Source: Eopsaltria australis | Taxonomy: Eukaryota > Chordata > Aves > Passeriformes > Petroicidae | DNA: 64,000 bases | Assembly (NCBI GenBank): GCA_034509425.1 | Contig: JAVTVJ010000657.1 | Location: 186,001 to 250,000, forward strand | Reading direction: 5' to 3' | Part shown: in pieces, positions 48,487 to 58,958 of the stretch | How positions within the stretch are numbered: the stretch's first letter is position 1 | How the letters are laid out: each line of letters opens with the position of its first letter | The notes under the pieces: generated by a model | What the model saw: only the letters and a program-made list of their open reading frames with translations | Database searches by the model: none | Told to the model about the DNA's origin: nothing | Translations under genes and position numbers: made by a program

Positions 48487-48823
48487 TGTCGCCCTGGTTT
48501 TTGCAGTGTTCTGTGTTTTTACTTTGTAGAATTTCTCATGCATTTTCTATAAACATAGTCCTTATTTTTGTAACCGGCCTAGATTGCTTTGAACTTCTGG
48601 ATTGTTTTCATTCCTTTCTCCTAAGGTGGAGAAAGTCAATAGACTATGTCATTATCCTGTGAAATTGTAGAGGTGGTAACCTCATTAACCAATCCACGAT
48701 TGTCTTAAGAAAGATATAAAAATGAGAGAATAAGGAAAGGCAGGTCCCCTTTTCTCGTCCTGCCTGGTGGTCCTGAACTGCTGCTAAAATCTGTGTGTTT
48801 CTTTTGTGTCCTACAGTGCGACA
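48487..48823 (+). mobile_element. 3' LTR of the class II provirus
   Basis: TGTCGCCC to AGTGCGACA, 337 bp. It pairs with 54244-54582 (reverse orientation). By eye I count about ten substitutions and two small indels between them. A TATA-like GATATAAAAATG is near 48712. It ends exactly at GCCTTT (48824-48829), half of a 6-bp target duplication whose other half is at 54583-54588. Confidence 0.93.
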
Positions 48824-48829
48824 GCCTTT
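48824..48829 (+). repeat. Target-site duplication GCCTTT, 3' side
   Basis: First six bases after the 3' LTR. The identical hexamer in provirus sense lies beside the other LTR at 54583-54588. Both are CR1 sequence that reads continuously across the duplication. Confidence 0.9.
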
Positions 48830-50155
48830 CAGTCTAACTTCAGTGACTGGTGAAATTATGGAGGAGATTGTCCTGGGAGGTGCTGGAAAACACCTGAAAG
48901 ATAGTGTTCATTGTTCACAGCCAGCACAGCTTCATGAGGGGGAAATCCTGCTTGTCAAGACTGATTTCCTTTTATGACAGGGTAACTCACCTAACTGATC
49001 AAGGAAAGCCAGTTGTTGTAATCTTTTTGAATTTCAGTAGAGCTTTCCATACTGTCTCTCACAGTATCCTCCAGGACAAAATGTCCAGCCTACAGCTAGT
49101 TAAACACATCATGTGATGGGTGAACAATGGCTCACAGTTTTGGTACAAAGGGTTATGGTGAATGGGGTGACATCAGACTGGTGTCCTGTCACTGATGGGG
49201 TTCTACAGGGCTCCATCCTTGGCCCTGTGTTCTTCAGCATCTTGATAATGACTTGAATGCAGGACTTGAAGAGATACTAAGTTTGCAGGTGATACTAAAT
49301 TGGGAGGAAAGGTTGACTCCCTTGAAGGCAGGGAGACTCTGCAAAAAGACCTTGATAAAATTAAGGGCTAGATAATTATCAGCAGTATGAATTTTAACAA
49401 AGACAAGTGCTGGATTCTGCACCTGTGATGGGGCATTGTCCAAGACTGGACAATGGGATGCTGGAAAGAAGGGCCGTGGAAAAGAACCTGGGGATCCTGG
49501 TTGACAGAAAGTTGAATATGAGTCAGCAGTGCACGGGCGGGCAGGAGGGCCAAACATGCCCTGCAGTGCATCAGGGCACAGCATCACCAGTAGGGCAAGG
49601 TGGGGGATTGTCCTGCTCTGCGTTGCACTGGGGCAGCCTCACCTCTAGCCCTGTGTGCAGCTTTGGTGACTGCAATATAAGAAAGATATATAGGTGTTAG
49701 ACAGTATCCAAAGGAGGGCAGTGAAGATGGTGAAGTGCCTTGAGGGGAAGCCATATGAGGAGCGGCTGAGGTCATTTGGTCTGTTCAGCCTAGAGAAGAG
49801 CATACTAAAAGAAACCTCATTGGTGATTACAACTTCCTCACAAGGAGAAATGTAAGAGCAGGCACTGACCTCTCTGGTTCCCAGTGGCAGGACCTGAGGG
49901 AATGGCCTGAAATGTAAGGGGAGGTTTAGGTTAGATATAAGAAAAAAGTTCTCCACCCAAAGGATGGCTGGGCACTGGAACAGGCTCCCCAGACAAGTGG
50001 TCCCAGCACCAAGGCTAACAAGAGTTCAGAAAGTATTTGGACAGTACTTGTGGGCACTTGGTGTGACTCTTGGGAATGGTGCTGTGCAGGAAGTTGGACT
50101 TGAAGATCCTTTTGGGTCCCTTCCAACTCAGTTTATTCTGTGATTCTGTGATTCT
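48824..50155 (+). mobile_element. CR1 LINE, 3' half of the copy split by the class II provirus
   Basis: It begins inside the CR1 'RPVSLTSV' segment immediately after the LTR (GCCTTTCAGTCTAACTTC). It continues with the RT blocks RGKSCLSRLISFYDRVTH and FLNFSRAFHTVSHS, GLPQGSILGPV-like text near 49195 and FAGDTKLG-like text near 49290, in several broken frames. The CR1 3' UTR ends in ATTCTGTGATTCTGTGATTC at about 50135-50155. Its matching 5' half lies inverted at 54583-56131. The CR1 insertion predates the provirus. Confidence 0.93.
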
Positions 50156-53100
50156 CTTATTTTGTGTTCCGTGCTGTGAGTATGAGATTGAATGCTTTTT
50201 TTGGTTTATATATTTTAGGAAAACTTGTTTCCTCAGAAATATAATTTATATAATGCCTGATTTTAGGTAAGTCTATACATTAATCCTTTTAAAGTTCAAT
50301 TAATTTTTCCCCTCTAAAAAAAGTATAAATCCATGTGTAATATGGCATAATGAGATTCAATATTTTTATAATGCTCACTGTGTGCAAAGTAAAAATTTAT
50401 TTGATAGATTTTTGGGATGAGCATGATGAGTCTTATTTCTGCTGAGGAAAGTGAGCTATCATTCTTCCTATACATTTTCCTTCATTACTTTTCTAGCGAA
50501 AACCTCTGAGTAAAAATTGTATCAACAGAATAACCCTATTATCTCAACAAAGTCCTCATTCCTTCTCACATGTATTTGAGAAATGAATCCAGAGACTCCA
50601 TATTTGTTTAAGGCAAATCAACAGCCTTCTTGTGCATTGCTTTCTCAACATAAGATGCTTTGTCTTACATGAAGCTTCATCTACAGCTGCTCTTCATTCC
50701 TTCTTTCCCTTTAGTCCAGTCCCTTCTCAGCACCTGTATTTTTTACATTCTCAGTTTTACAAAAAGGAGCAAGATATGTTTCCATTGTGACATTCTCATG
50801 GTTTATCACATGATTCCAGAGAGGGACTGAATACTTTAGGAGAAAGAAAGAACAGCAACCTGATGATAGTCATCGGTCTGTATGCCCTGGAAAACTGTTA
50901 CTCTACTCCAGAAGATAATGGCTATTACCCTTGCCTTTTGCTTAATTAAATGTCTAGCACTTAACCAGGAAGTTAAAACTCTTTGAAAGAAATTAAATTC
51001 TTGGAAGAGAAAACTAGTTACCAAGCTATTGGCAAGACTCCCATGTTTCTTGAGTCCAGTTTCAAATCCTGAAACAAAATATTCCTTTTATCAAATGAAA
51101 CTAATATTTTCTCAAATACAATGTTAAAGCCACCCATGGAATATACAAGACAATCCCTCTAAGTAAACTCAGAGGAACCCTTCTTTATTCTCTTGTTGTT
51201 TGGCATATTTAATTTTCACTGGGAGGACTATCCTCTTTAGGTATCTCATTCTTGCCCTTCTTTGTGGTAGAATTTAAAGCGTTTAACTCCTTTCTTTTCT
51301 TACTCAAAGGAGCTTCAGACCTAAACAAATCTTAATAGGACTGGGACTTCTTCATCAGATGACCTCACTGAGAATCAGATTTCCGTTAGTTGCTTGAGAA
51401 ATAAATAAGGATAAACTCACATATTTTTAGCAACAATTTTTCTATCTCTCTCCCATATACTAAAATGGATTTTCCAGAGACTAGAGGGATTATAGCCATC
51501 TTCCCCCCAAATCATTCTGAGTTCAGCATGCCTTCGATGCTTTACTATGGTGTAGAGAGCTGGCTTCTCACTCTTTGAGAGTGGATAAGTGCCATTAGCT
51601 GACAGGATAAAGCAATGCACATTTTCCTTAAAAGTCAATTGAGAACATTAAAAATAACAGTAGGACAAACCTGGTAGAAGTTAGTATATCCAAAGATAGG
51701 CTGAATTCCGAAGTCATAGAGTTTATGCATCCTGAAAATCTAAAGCTGATGACAAAAAAGATTGTCTGTTCACAACAGAACAGAGAATTTTTAAGGGCTT
51801 CTCAAGAAATAAGCAGAAGCATTATAAGACTAGAGGAAAATTAATATAAATACATTGTTTAAGTAAGAGATTAGTGAGGAGAGAAGAAACTAGAAAAATT
51901 TGAATCATAGACATGCTTCTAATGACAGAAATAAGCTTCTAATGAAAAATAAATGACATTGAAATAAACCACAATAAATATTGTTTGTCTAATTGTCTCC
52001 AGCAATCATTTCAGAGGGGAAAAAAGAGGCCTGTGAAATTGTGTTACGGCAGATTAAATAAATGAGCACTGATCTCAGGATCAGGGTCATCTTGGTGAGG
52101 CATAAAATAATAAATGTACTGAGTAATTCCTTATCTCTCACCCTGTCCTCCAAATGTCATAACATTTCTTGAAGATTATACTGAATTTCCTGTGGTTTCT
52201 GCATCTCAGTGGGAGTTACACAAATGTCCACACGCAACAATAAGACCTTATTTTGCAGACCAACTTCCACAGACAATATTTTCATTGCAGAATTAAGCTG
52301 AATACTCACAGAGTCTTTTGGAGATTAAGACATAGTTCACTCAACTATTTGACTAATAAGTAGCTTAACATTATGAAGGAAAATTAGAAGGGAAAATAGG
52401 TTAAATGGTAATGTTTGAAAACATCAAAACTTAAATAGGGCTTCTGTTAAATCATCCAATAAGAGTAGAATGATGTCTCCATAACCACAGTGAAAGTGGG
52501 AGCTTTCTGATGTACAGAGGATACAGTATAATATACAATTACTGCTATTCTGGAAATTCTTACTTTAAGCTTAATTGAAGCTGACCTATATTGCATTTAT
52601 TTTAGAGGGAAAGAATTTTTCCCCTTTGTATCAATATTTTTTTCTATTTTTTCTGGACTTAATTTATAATCTGGGGAACGTTATGAGGCTATGATATCTA
52701 AAACAAAAACGTTCTATTTAGGTAGTTACGGTCCCTTTCTCAGAAGGATATAGTTTAGGCTTAAGTTCATATTTATACAAAAAATACATAGTGACTCTTA
52801 AACCAGGTGTTTAGAGTTGAGCATTGCTTTCATCTTTTGATAAATGAGTGCCTAGTCATGAACTATAAACTCTGTGGTTAAAAAGGTTAGGAAATTAATG
52901 TGAAAGACATGTTCTCCTCTCCCTAACCCACCTTGGTTTAGTAATAGATTAGAAAATGTCTTATTTTCACGATGATGTCTAGTGTATGGCATTGAAAGTA
53001 GAATGAATGGAGTATGAAATATTTAATTTCAAATTTATTGTCTCAATGAGGTATTGGATGTTTGATATTTCAAATAGCTTTTATTGTCAGTGTAATTATC

Positions 53101-53923
53101 TGGGTGGTACAGTGTTAAAAATTTTTGTTTTTTATCCTTGTCTATTAATTAGGACTTCTCAGAAGAGAAGGGATGTATTTATACCTTCTAGAATGAATGT
53201 CTGGGGCTATTTATTCAGTCAAAACTTTTTATGGTGTCCTCTAAGAGGTTACCTGGAAGTTGGCACAGAGAAAGCACTGCTAGATGTAACTGTTTTCTTG
53301 CTTAACTTAATGACTTTATTACCTCTCCTTTGTGTCAGGAACTTTGGAGTAAGTTCTCATAACAAGGAAATCTGGTCACTGGAAGCATTTTATATTTTCT
53401 GTTCCTGTAATTCAATTCCTTTTGTGTTCCAGCAGTCACACAAACTGTGCTGTGCAAGATATTGAGTCAGTCACATTTATCATAATCACTGATCATGTTC
53501 TCTGCAAGGGACACTCTGCCTGGGTGTTCTGTACTTTTAATTCAGCCAAAAGTCTATAGTGTGGCAAATTGTTTTTCACTGCTGTATGGCAGCTTAAAAT
53601 TATGAATATAAGAATGTAGGCATTTGTAAGAGAACAGTTTTATCCAACCCAGCATCATGTCCCCAGTGACAGGTGTCAGCCTAGGTATGAGTAAGAATTT
53701 TACATATGCAGTGTACAATGGTACTCTGTATTATTGTCCCAGCCTCCAAACATTCTGTGACTGGGGATTTTTGAAGTTTGTTGTTTTGACCATGTGAACC
53801 TCTAGATTCCACAGGTTGTTTTGTCAAAAACTTCTAAAGACCTGTACACTGCGTAAAGAACCACTTTCTTTTTGAATTTGGCCCTTCCTGGATTTTATGA
53901 TGTTCCTGGAGTGCTGGAGGAGA
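50156..53923. other. AT-rich stretch carried within the inverted block
   Basis: Host-like unique DNA follows the CR1 tail. The 152-codon plus frame at 53007-53465 is the longest, but it is hydrophobic/aromatic-rich with no recognised motif and no splice context, so it is not called a gene. The segment ends at the right inversion breakpoint near 53.93 kb. Confidence 0.5.
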
Positions 53924-54243
53924 TCATAATTGCTTTGGGGTGAAATCAGAAATGTTAGATAAAACCAGAAATCTAGAGAAAAATGGTTTCTCTGCTACCA
54001 CACCTCGCAATGCTCTTCTGAAAATAATCCACTTCGATTTAGAAAGGAAATTACAGCCGTCTGGAAAGAACCCATATTCCTTGCTCCAAAAATATAAATT
54101 CTCTAAGTCTGATCTCACTTTCTAAAAATATATCAAGAACCTCTAATGCTAAGGAGTCGTTTGGGGACATCTTAGAGACCCCCATATTTAATTTTACCTG
54201 AGGGTTTACCTGAGCCTGCTGCTTCCCCATACAGGCCACCAGA
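53924..54243 (-). pseudogene. gag: gag start (matrix) of the split class II provirus
   Basis: On the minus strand a Met-Gly start (MGKQQAQ, a possible N-myristoylation site) lies only 13 bases after the LTR end. It is followed by SPNDSLALEVLDIFLESEI. A frameshift near 54.1 kb moves to a frame reading EYGFFPDGCNF and RRALRGVVAEKP, consistent with the helical matrix domain of beta-like Gag. The frame ends at 53924, where host-like DNA begins. The rest of gag starts near 43.9 kb on the opposite strand. A normal leader with packaging signal is missing, and the primer site is reduced to TGGTG at most. Confidence 0.75.
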
Positions 54244-54582
54244 TGTCGCACTGTCAGACACAAAAGAAACGCAGATTTTAGCAGCAGTTCAGGACCACCA
54301 GGCAGGACGAGAAAAGGGGACCTGCCTTTCCTTATTCTCTCATTTTTATATCTTTCTTAAGACAATCGTGGATTGGTTAATGAGGTTACCACCTCTACAA
54401 TTTCACAGGATAATGACGTAGTCTATTGACTTTCTCCACCTTAGGAGAAAGGAATGAAAACAATCCAGAAGTTCAAAACAGTCTAGGCCTGTTATGAAAA
54501 TAAGGACTATGTTTATAGAAAATGCATGAGAAATTCTACTACCAAAGTAAAAACATAGAACACTGCAAAAACCAGGGTGACA
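54244..54582 (-). mobile_element. 5' LTR of the split class II provirus (inverted)
   Basis: On the minus strand it reads TGTCACCC to AGTGCGACA, 339 bp, about 97% identical by eye to the 3' LTR at 48487-48823. It carries the same TATA-like region and U5 end. The gag start lies downstream, so it is the 5' LTR. Its outer flank is the CR1 5' half, joined at GCCTTT (minus strand of 54583-54588). Confidence 0.93.
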
Positions 54583-54588
54583 AAAGGC
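54583..54588 (-). repeat. Target-site duplication GCCTTT, 5' side
   Basis: On the plus strand AAAGGC, on the minus strand GCCTTT, immediately outside the 5' LTR. It matches the hexamer outside the 3' LTR 5.8 kb away in opposite orientation. Confidence 0.9.
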
Positions 54589-56131
54589 CTGTAGCTGTGA
54601 AGGTCTTGCCTGGGACAAGGTTAGCCAGCTTCCAGTCAACTAGGACTTCTCCAGATTCCAAAGGACATTCCAAAATCATTGAGAGAGGTTTTGCAATGAC
54701 ACCAGCTAGCTCTTGAAGAACTCTCAGATGAATCCCAACAGGCCCCATAGATTTATAGGGATCCATCTGGAGCAGCAGATCATGCACAACTTCAGGGTCA
54801 GCTGGAAGTTTCTAATTCATGGCCCTCCAGCTCAGGACACCGGGACCCCATTATTCCATCACTGCTGTTGAAGACACACGCAAAAAAATCATTAAACACC
54901 TCTGCCTTGTCCATGACCCTGTTTATGAGATGACTATCCTCATCCTGTAATAGGCTGATATTTTCTACAGTGCCTTTTGCCATTAATATTTGAAAAAACT
55001 CTTTTTATTGTATCCCACATTTCTGGCCAGCTTCAACTCTGGTTGAGCTTTGGCCACATGCCTTTTCTCCCTGTGGTGGTGAGCAAGCATCTCTGCATTC
55101 CTTCCATGTCACCTGACCTTGCTTCCACTGGGCATATACCTTCCTTTTTTGTATTATCTCCAAAAGACAATTCCTGCTTAGCAAAGCCAGTCTTCTCCTT
55201 CATCTGCTTGACTTCCAACATTTTGAAATTGCCTGTTCCTGTGCCCTTAGGAGATGGTGCTTAAAAAATGACCGGCACTTATGGACCCTAGCACTGTCAA
55301 AAGCATTTTTCTAGGGGACCATGTTCACTATTTCCTTGAGCAGCTGGAAGTCTGCTGTCCTCATGTCCAGAGCTGAAGTTTTTCTGGCACTTTTCCTTTG
55401 GACAACACTTTTTAAACCTGATTTTTTCATGGTTTCTGTGGCCAAGACAGTTATCAATCTCCACTTCACTCACTATCTCCACTTCTTTGTTAATAGGCAG
55501 CAAATCAAGGAGGGCATCTTTCCTAGTAGACTCCGTTAGTACCTGTACTGTGAAGTTATCATCCAAGTGTTTTAGGAATCTTCTGGACCTGTTTGTGAAG
55601 CTGTGCGGTATTCTCAGTTAACATCTGGCAAGTCAAAGTCACCCATGAGGACAAGAACAGTTGACTTGGAAGTGTCCCCTAGATCCTCAAAGAAAAATTC
55701 ATCAGCATCATCTTCCTGGCTAGGTGCTCTATAGTAGACTAGCATGATGACATTGCATTATTTGTTTGTCCCTTGATTCCTATCCAGAGGCTCTCAACTG
55801 TGCCCCATAACATTCCAAAATTTCAGTCCCTCCATTACATACAACATACACATCCCATCTCACCTGCCCGGTGTATCCCTTCTGAAATGCTTGTAACCAT
55901 CCAACATGGCACTTCAGTTACAGGTCTCATCCCACCAGGTTTTGCTTTTGCCATTGACGTCAAATCTCTGGGACTAGACTAAAGCTTGTTTGTTGCTCAT
56001 GTTGCATGCATTGATATAGAAACATTTCTGGTGTGGTTTGTTGTATCTGGACCTTATGAAGCAGACTGAGGGATCCGACAACTGCTCACTTCCTTATGTT
56101 TTGGCACACCATCCCTTTACAAAATACTAAT
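54583..56131 (-). mobile_element. CR1 LINE, 5' half of the copy split by the class II provirus
   Basis: The minus strand encodes decayed CR1 ORF2. Near 55.56 kb lies MDDNFTVQVLTESTRKDALLDLL (endonuclease C-terminal region), with LGHRNHEKIRF in place of LGHSDHE, so the catalytic SDH block is changed. Then come NDFFACVF, MDPYKSMGPVGIHLRVLQEL and LVDWKLANLVPG, ending at the GCCTTT junction. The 5' side is interrupted at 56131 by the ERV LTR. Its text differs from CR1 copies 1 and 2, so it is another subfamily. Together with 48824-50155 it makes one CR1 of about 2.9 kb. Confidence 0.88.
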
Positions 56132-57033
56132 TGTCTTGGTTTGAAAGACAGGTGTCTGTTAAGAAGGCACAAGCCTCCCTTGGAATGCGAAAGTGCAACC
56201 CCTCTCCCTCAGAATTATAATTTTGAAATCAAGAGGCTCTTAGGCAAAGATATGGGAATAGGAATAACAGTTCTTTACTAATATCTAAAACAAAGCTAAC
56301 AAATAACAACAGCTATGGTGTTAACCAACAAACAGAACCAGAAACCCAGGGGCAGCCTGCTTGGCTTCAGGCACCTTTTCCCTTTGGTGCAGTTCCAGTC
56401 ACAGCCTGCAGGGGGAGCTCGGGGTGTGATGATTCCCTGGTGGCTGCAGGGGGCGCTCTGGGTGTGAGCTCAGGTAGCACAACAGCAATGGCGGCTGCCT
56501 GAGGCAGAGAGGGATGGAGGAGAGCCTCCGCCTCACAGACCCTTGGGGGCAGCCGGTGTCGATGCTGCAGCAGGATCCCCGGACACAGTGAGCTGGGACT
56601 GCAAGAGGTCCCGGCATGCAGTGGAAGCCCAGTTACAATGTAGCAAAAAATTCGGAGCGGCATGGAGGAGCTGGGGAGAGACAGGCTGGTGGCAGCCAGC
56701 TCGTCTCCCGATGGGGCAGAGACACAGCAGACAGACTGGCAGCTCCATGCTGGCTCCTCAGGGGCCGTGGGCCCAGCAGACAACAGCTCCAACCATCTGG
56801 CTCCAAGGGTCCCGAGCAAGAGAGTGACCTCCTCCCGCCCTTGCTTTTTCAGTCTCCAAAATCTCGCCTTGTCAGGGCCTGCTTCCATGAGAGCGATTCT
56901 GCCCCACCGTGCCAAGGAGAGAGGCCCTAGCTTTGGTGCTTTGTTCTCTTAAGTAGTCAGCCATTAGCTCAGTCATTTGCTTCATAGGAATCCATGGGAG
57001 AAAGAATTCCTGAGGAAAAAAAACTAAATCCAA
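56132..57033 (-). mobile_element. 3' LTR of family K provirus, U3 start missing
   Basis: On the plus strand it begins TGTCTTGGTTTGAAAGACAG and aligns with 62210 onward. In the first 240 bp I count about ten substitutions and one 3-bp indel, and later parts differ more. On the minus strand it should start TGTTGGAG, but these first eight bases are absent and the LTR begins at TTTGGATTTAG joined directly to integrase coding sequence. A CTCF-like core CAGGGGGCGCT is at 56447-56457 and a near copy at 56409-56419. Overlapping frames on both strands (to 182 codons) are shadows. Confidence 0.92.
56447..56457 (+). promoter_or_regulatory. CTCF-like core motif in LTR
   Basis: Exact CAGGGGGCGCT on the plus strand, the conserved core of the vertebrate CTCF site. 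The same position in the 5' LTR (62528-62538) also matches exactly. Binding is inferred only. Confidence 0.55.
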
Positions 57034-57779
57034 AAATGGATGGGATTGTCTTTGCTTGAGGCAGAGTTAACCCAAACAGTCTTTCTCAGCATACTTTTCA
57101 TGTGTACTACTGAAACCTTATCTCTATCTGTTGTTCGCAAGGGGTCAGAATGTGCAGGCCCTGCTCGGTTGCAGGAGCCTCGCGTGTTCACTAACCACAT
57201 GGCCTTTGCTAAATTCGTCTCCCAGTTCTTGGACATCCCCCCACCCAGTGCTTTCAAGGTGGTTTTAAGCAGGCCATTGTACCATTCAACTTTCCCAGCT
57301 GCTGGTGCATGATAAGGGATATGGTACACCCACTCGATACCATGTTCCCTAGCCCAGGTGTTTATAAGGCTATTTTTGAAATGAGTCCCATTGTCAGATT
57401 CAATTCTCTCGGGGGTACCATGTCTCCAAAGAACCTGTTTTTCAGGGCCCAGGATGGTGTTCCGGGCAGCGGCATGAGGCACAGGGTAGGTTTCCAGCCA
57501 TCCTGTGGTGGCTTCTACCATTGTGACAACGTAGCGCTTGCCTTGGCGGGTTTGGGGCAGTGTGATGTAATCAATCTGCCAAGCCTCTCCATACTTATAT
57601 TTGGACCACTGTCCACCATACCATAGAGGCTTCACCCACTTGGCCTGTTTGATTGTGGCACACATCTCACAATCATTGATCACCTGGGAGATACTGTCCA
57701 TGGTTAGATCCACCCCTCGGTCTCGTGCCCACTTATAGGTGGCATCTCTGCCGTGGTGGCCTGAGGCATCATGGGCCCA
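57024..57779 (-). pseudogene. pol: Integrase of family K provirus, truncated
   Basis: From the stop at 57780-57782 the minus frame is open to a TAG at 57024-57026 that belongs to the LTR. The zinc-binding domain is recognised by ASGHHG and CEMCATIK. The catalytic core has EAWQIDYITLPQ, ESDNGTHFKNSL and APAAGKVEWYNG (D, D, E). The last recognisable text is the start of the C-terminal domain (VWVNSAS). After this the reading runs straight into U3, so the DNA-binding C-terminus and everything downstream were deleted. It would catalyse proviral insertion. Confidence 0.9.
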
Positions 57780-57885
57780 TCAGGTTAGGAACAGCTCCCC
57801 TTTGTGTTGCCATTCTAAATCTATTCGTGTCACCTCTATCTTTGCAGCGTGATCTACCTGCTTGTTGTTCTGGTGTTCTTCGTTA

Positions 57886-58958
57886 GCTCAGCTCTTAGGG
57901 ACGTGGGCATCTACATGGCGGACTTTTACGTGTAGCTTCTCTACCCGAGTGGCAATGTCTTTCCATTCATCTGCTGCCCAGATTGGCTTTTCTCTACGCT
58001 GCCAGTTGGCCTTTTTCCACCTTTCCAGCCAACCCCATAGAGCATTGGCTACCATCCATGAATCGGTGTAGAGGTAGAGCTTTGGCCACTTCTCTCTCTC
58101 AGCAATGTCCAGGGCCAGCTGAACGGCTTTGAGTTCAGCAAACTGGCTCAATCCACCCTCTCTTTCGGTGGCTTCTCCAACCTGTCGTGTGGGGCTCCAC
58201 ACAGCTGCTTTCCACTTTCGGTTCATCCCTATGATGCAACAGGAACCGTCAGTGAAAAGGGCTTAGACCTTTTCTTCATCTAGCAGTTGATTGTACGGTG
58301 GAGCCTCCTCAGCCCGGGTCACTTGTTCTTGCTCCTCTTCGTCAGTGAGACCAAAGCTTTCACCTTCTGGCCAATTTGTAATTATTTCCAGGATCCCAGG
58401 GCGGTTTGGATTTCCAATGAGGGTGAGCTGTGTGATAAGTGTGATCCACTTACTCCATGTGGCGTTGGTGGCATGGTGGGTAGAGGGAGCCTTTCCTTTA
58501 AACATCCACCCCAGCACCGGTAGTCGGGGTGCCAGGAGGAGTTGTGCTTCAGTGCCGATTACCTCCGAGGCGGCTTGAACTCCTTCATAAGCGGCCAAGA
58601 TTTTCTTCTCTGTGGGGGTGTAGTTGGCTTCCGACCCTCTGTAACTCCGGCTCCAGAATCTCAGCAGTCGGCCTTGAGTATCTCCAGGCACCTTCTGCCA
58701 AAGGTTCCAGGACAAACCATTGTTCCCAGCTGCAGAGTAAAGCACATTCCTCACCTCTGGTCCCATCTTTACTGGGCCAAGTGCTACCGCATGAGCGATC
58801 TCTTGCTTGATCTGGGCGAACTCTTGTTGCTGTTCAGGGCTTCAGTGAAAATCGTTCTTCTTGCGGGTAACCAGGTAGAGAGGGCTCACAATCTGGCTGT
58901 ACTCTGGAATGTGCATCCTCCAAAAGCCTGTGGCCCTTAGGAAAGCTTGCGCTTTTTT
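57886..58958 (-). pseudogene. pol: RT connection and RNase H of family K provirus (broken)
   Basis: The frame is the same as the integrase frame. It begins near 58957 after a frameshift and contains in-frame stops at 58842-58844, 58263-58265 and 57888-57890. The RT thumb/connection is seen in FLRATGFWRMHIPEYSQIVSPLY and YRGSEANYTPTEKKILAAYEGV. RNase H catalytic positions are FTDGS just after the 58263 stop, QFAELKAVQLAL, YTDSWMVANALWGW and VRHVDAHVPK (D, E, D, D all present). RNase H would degrade the RNA of the RNA-DNA hybrid. Loss is by nonsense only. Confidence 0.9.

Larger units (their letters stand above)
43905..48823 (+). mobile_element. Class II (betaretrovirus-like) provirus, main part
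   Basis: This holds most of gag-pro-pol and the 3' LTR of an env-less provirus. The missing 5' LTR and gag start lie inverted at 53924-54582. Domain order is gag remnant, dUTPase, protease, reverse transcriptase with YMDD, RNase H, integrase, polypurine tract, LTR. A dUTPase fused ahead of protease is typical of beta-like retroviruses. Sequence left of about 43.95 kb is AT-rich host-like DNA, while that to the right is GC-rich. Confidence 0.9.

Noticed and set aside
53007..53465. 152-codon plus-strand frame as a host gene
   Set aside because: No motif, no coding-like composition and no neighbouring exon. Frames of this length can occur by chance in 3.8 kb of sequence.
48824..56131. Two independent CR1 insertions in opposite orientation
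   Set aside because: Both end exactly at GCCTTT beside paired LTRs, and their contents are complementary (5' part and 3' part) without overlap. One split CR1 is simpler.
56367..56952. Overlapping frames of 70-182 codons on both strands near 56.4-56.95 kb
   Set aside because: All fall in the GC-rich U3 of the family K LTR, and equivalents recur in the 62.4-62.95 kb LTR with shifted frames.
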